Part shown: piece after piece, positions 6,700-7,824 of the stretch
How positions within the stretch are numbered: the stretch's first letter is position 1
How the letters are laid out: each line of letters begins with the position of its first letter
Assembly (NCBI GenBank): GCA_016928375.1
Contig: JAFGKX010000061.1
Span: 1 to 7,824 of the forward strand
Direction: 5' to 3'
Length of the DNA stretch: 7,824 nucleotides
DNA from: Candidatus Omnitrophota bacterium
Lineage (GTDB): Bacteria > Omnitrophota > Gorgyraeia > JABMRG01 > JAFGKX01
Position numbers and translations under genes: made by a program
The notes under the pieces: model-generated
Seen by the model: only the letters and a program-made list of their open reading frames with translations
What the model was told of the DNA's origin: nothing
Databases searched by the model: none

Positions 6700-6945
6700 A
6701 TGAATCAGAAAAAAATATTTTTAATCTTTGTTTTTTTGGTTTTATTGGTTATGATATTTGGTTTTAATTGTCTGGCCAATGAGGTAAGCCTTGCAGCATG
6801 CGCGCCGATAAATTTATCGGTTATGATTAAACAGATTTATTTTTCGATTCAGTTTAAGCAGCCGCAGCCGGTATGTAAGGTGAGCATAATAAAAGAGATA
6901 GAGGGGATTCATAGGTCTGCTGTAAAGACATCCGCCTGCCTGTAA
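6700..6945 (+). CDS. Putative small exported protein, function unknown
   Basis: I do not recognise this 81-aa ORF. It opens with MNQKK and a hydrophobic stretch to about residue 22, then FNCLANEVSL, a plausible signal peptide with cleavage near CLA-NE; the cysteine is not in a convincing lipobox. The mature part is about 55 residues, with C34, C59 and C80 in addition to C24, so disulfides are possible after export. The stop at 6943-6945 is 14 nt before the next ATG, consistent with co-transcription with the TrkA-C gene. Against it, there is no ribosome binding site: the ATG comes 2 nt after the terminator U-tract, so expression needs readthrough or a leaderless message. It contains a 16-bp palindrome at 6805-6820. 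The signal peptide is the main argument that it is a real gene. Confidence 0.5.
   Translation: MNQKKIFLIFVFLVLLVMIFGFNCLANEVSLAACAPINLSVMIKQIYFSIQFKQPQPVCKVSIIKEIEGIHRSAVKTSACL
6805..6820. repeat. 16-bp perfect palindrome inside the small exported ORF
   Basis: CCGATAAATTTATCGG reads the same on both strands. It could be a protein-binding site or a small hairpin, or chance; nothing else around it is symmetrical. Confidence 0.5.
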
Positions 6946-6959
6946 TAAATGGAGTAAAA

Positions 6960-7700
6960 ATGGGTCTTTTCCTTTTTTTAATAGTAATAATCGTATCTTT
7001 TATTGTAATAAAGATAGGCGCAGTTGCTTTTGAAATAACCGGATTGAATTCCAAACAGGCAAGGTTTCAGGCCTTGTCAGTGTTTACGGGTACAGGGTTT
7101 ACCACCAGAGAATCGGAGCTTATAGCTGTGCACGACCAGCGCCGCAAGATAGCTTCGGTATTGATGGTGTTGGGCAATCTCGGAGTGGTAACGATGATAG
7201 CAGCCCTTGTTAATTCAATAAGCATAGGCCCGTCATCTCCTATATTTATTATGCCGGCCATGGAAGAGAATATGCCGCGTTTTCTTATACCATATGTAAA
7301 TTTTACCATTGTAGTGCTGTTTCTTTTGTTTGTGTATATGGTAATCACAAAGACCAAAATAATGGACTATGTGATGAAGAAGGCAAAAAAAGAAATGGTT
7401 GATAAAAAGATAATAAAGTCCGTATCTTTTGAGGAGTTTTTGATGACATCGGGAGGATACGGAGTTTCCCAGATAAGAATCTCGAAAAACAATCCGCTGC
7501 TAGGCAAGACCATTATGGAATCCGATTTGAAACAAAAAGACATATTGGTTTTGTCGGTTGAAAAGGGCAGCGAGCACCTGACAAACCCTTCCGCAGCCAT
7601 AAAGATAGAATTAGGCGACAGATTAATCTGCTTCGGGAAATTCGAAAACATAAGAAAAATTGCCTATGCCGCCGAAGACAGAGGCAATGATTATAATTAA
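6960..7700 (+). CDS. Membrane protein with K+-transporter-like filter motif and C-terminal TrkA-C (RCK_C) domain
   Basis: The 246-aa protein has an ATG with GGAG 5 nt upstream (6951-6954). Hydrophobic segments lie at about 2-24, 64-88 and 108-130. Between the first two is FQALSVFTGTGFTTRESELI, where TGTGFTT (43-49) resembles the pore-loop filter of TrkH/KtrB-type K+ transporters, followed by DQRRKIASVLMVLGNLGVVT, which recurs in TrkA-C membrane proteins as I remember them. After a basic linker (KTKIMDYVMKKAKKEM) comes a soluble domain at about 168-238: ISKNNPLLGKTIMESDL, ILVLSVEKG, and AIKIELGDRLICFGKFENI. This is the RCK_C fold, which in K+ channels and transporters binds small ligands such as cyclic di-AMP or other nucleotides. 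A role in K+ or other cation transport or its gating is inferred. Only about three membrane spans are present, so any pore would need oligomerisation or a partner. Confidence 0.85.
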   Translation: MGLFLFLIVIIVSFIVIKIGAVAFEITGLNSKQARFQALSVFTGTGFTTRESELIAVHDQRRKIASVLMVLGNLGVVTMIAALVNSISIGPSSPIFIMPAMEENMPRFLIPYVNFTIVVLFLLFVYMVITKTKIMDYVMKKAKKEMVDKKIIKSVSFEEFLMTSGGYGVSQIRISKNNPLLGKTIMESDLKQKDILVLSVEKGSEHLTNPSAAIKIELGDRLICFGKFENIRKIAYAAEDRGNDYN

Positions 7701-7773
7701 AACAATATTCTGCCAGGCAAGCAGGCGGTTTTCAACTTAAAAACAGAAAATTATACCAAATATTTGATTTTTC
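7701..7773. other. Intergenic spacer without a recognised gene
   Basis: This short AT-rich spacer holds the weak hairpin at 7710-7732 and an inverted pair ACAGAAAA (7743-7750) and TTTTCTGT (7769-7776) with an 18-nt gap. I see no ORF, tRNA or clear promoter. Confidence 0.6.
7710..7732 (+). terminator. Weak candidate terminator after the TrkA-C gene
   Basis: CTGCC (7710-7714) can pair with GGCGG (7724-7728), including one wobble pair, around a 9-nt loop, followed by only four Ts. It is placed correctly, 9 nt after the stop, but is much weaker than the one at 6662. Confidence 0.25.
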
Positions 7774-7824
7774 TGTCATCCCGATATGATAATGTCCTAT
7801 TATACCGATTTAGAAATGTCCTCT
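7774..7824. mobile_element. Possible insertion-sequence end (IS21/IS481-like), cut by the window edge
   Basis: From TGTCATCC at 7774, two related 20-mers follow with a 24-nt period: CCGATATGATAATGTCCTAT (7781-7800) and CCGATTTAGAAATGTCCTCT (7805-7824). They share CCGAT and AATGTCCT. A terminal TGT plus repeated ATGTCC boxes is what I associate with ends of integrase-type IS elements, where the boxes would bind the transposase. No transposase is visible; it would lie to the right of the window. Confidence 0.4.

Noticed and set aside
7743..7776. ACAGAAAA/TTTTCTGT inverted pair as a terminator
   Set aside because: The stem is AT-rich, the gap is 18 nt and no T-run follows; chance is likely in this composition.
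1..7824. CRISPR array, tRNA, rRNA, toxin-antitoxin pair or defence island
   Set aside because: No regularly spaced repeats, no cloverleaf, no rRNA-like stretch and no known defence domains were seen; the Cas4-like nuclease domain is part of a helicase and has no cas neighbours here.

Overview
The window reads as chromosomal DNA of an uncultured, moderately low-GC Gram-negative bacterium. The best guess is Candidatus Omnitrophota or a relative in the PVC/Elusimicrobiota neighbourhood. The main pointer is a protein at 6233-6619 that resembles the exosortase-associated TIGR04073 family. This placement is inferred from recalled family patterns; no search was run. All recognised genes are on the + strand, and TAG, TAA and TGA all serve as ordinary stops.

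Region 1 (1-6135) is a tight, probably co-transcribed run. It holds the 3' part of a UvrD-type helicase fused to a Cas4/AddB-like PD-(D/E)XK nuclease, a small exported coiled-coil protein, a 47-aa cysteine-rich protein, an EF-Tu-domain-2-like protein with a lysine-rich N-terminal extension, the ribosome-assembly GTPase Era, a DUF151 bifunctional nuclease and an M48/Ste24-type membrane metalloprotease. Gaps run from 1 to about 50 nt. The content mixes DNA repair, ribosome or RNA metabolism and membrane quality control, so it looks like a housekeeping operon rather than one pathway.

Region 2 (6136-6697) is a self-contained unit: a good extended -10 promoter, a perfect Shine-Dalgarno, the TIGR04073-like exported protein and a strong intrinsic terminator. 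An in-frame TAG sits at the end of the signal peptide of this well-dressed gene, which is the most surprising observation here.

Region 3 (6698-7700) has an 81-codon putative exported protein whose ATG starts 2 nt after the terminator U-tract, then a membrane protein with a K+-transporter-like filter motif and a TrkA-C (RCK_C) domain. Region 4 (7701-7824) has no gene. Its last 50 bases carry a 24-nt-period direct repeat that looks like the end of an insertion sequence continuing past the window.

I did not find a clear new defence or mobile system. The items worth following are the amber codon, the two-start EF-Tu-like protein, the tiny cysteine protein, the terminator-abutting start and the possible IS end.
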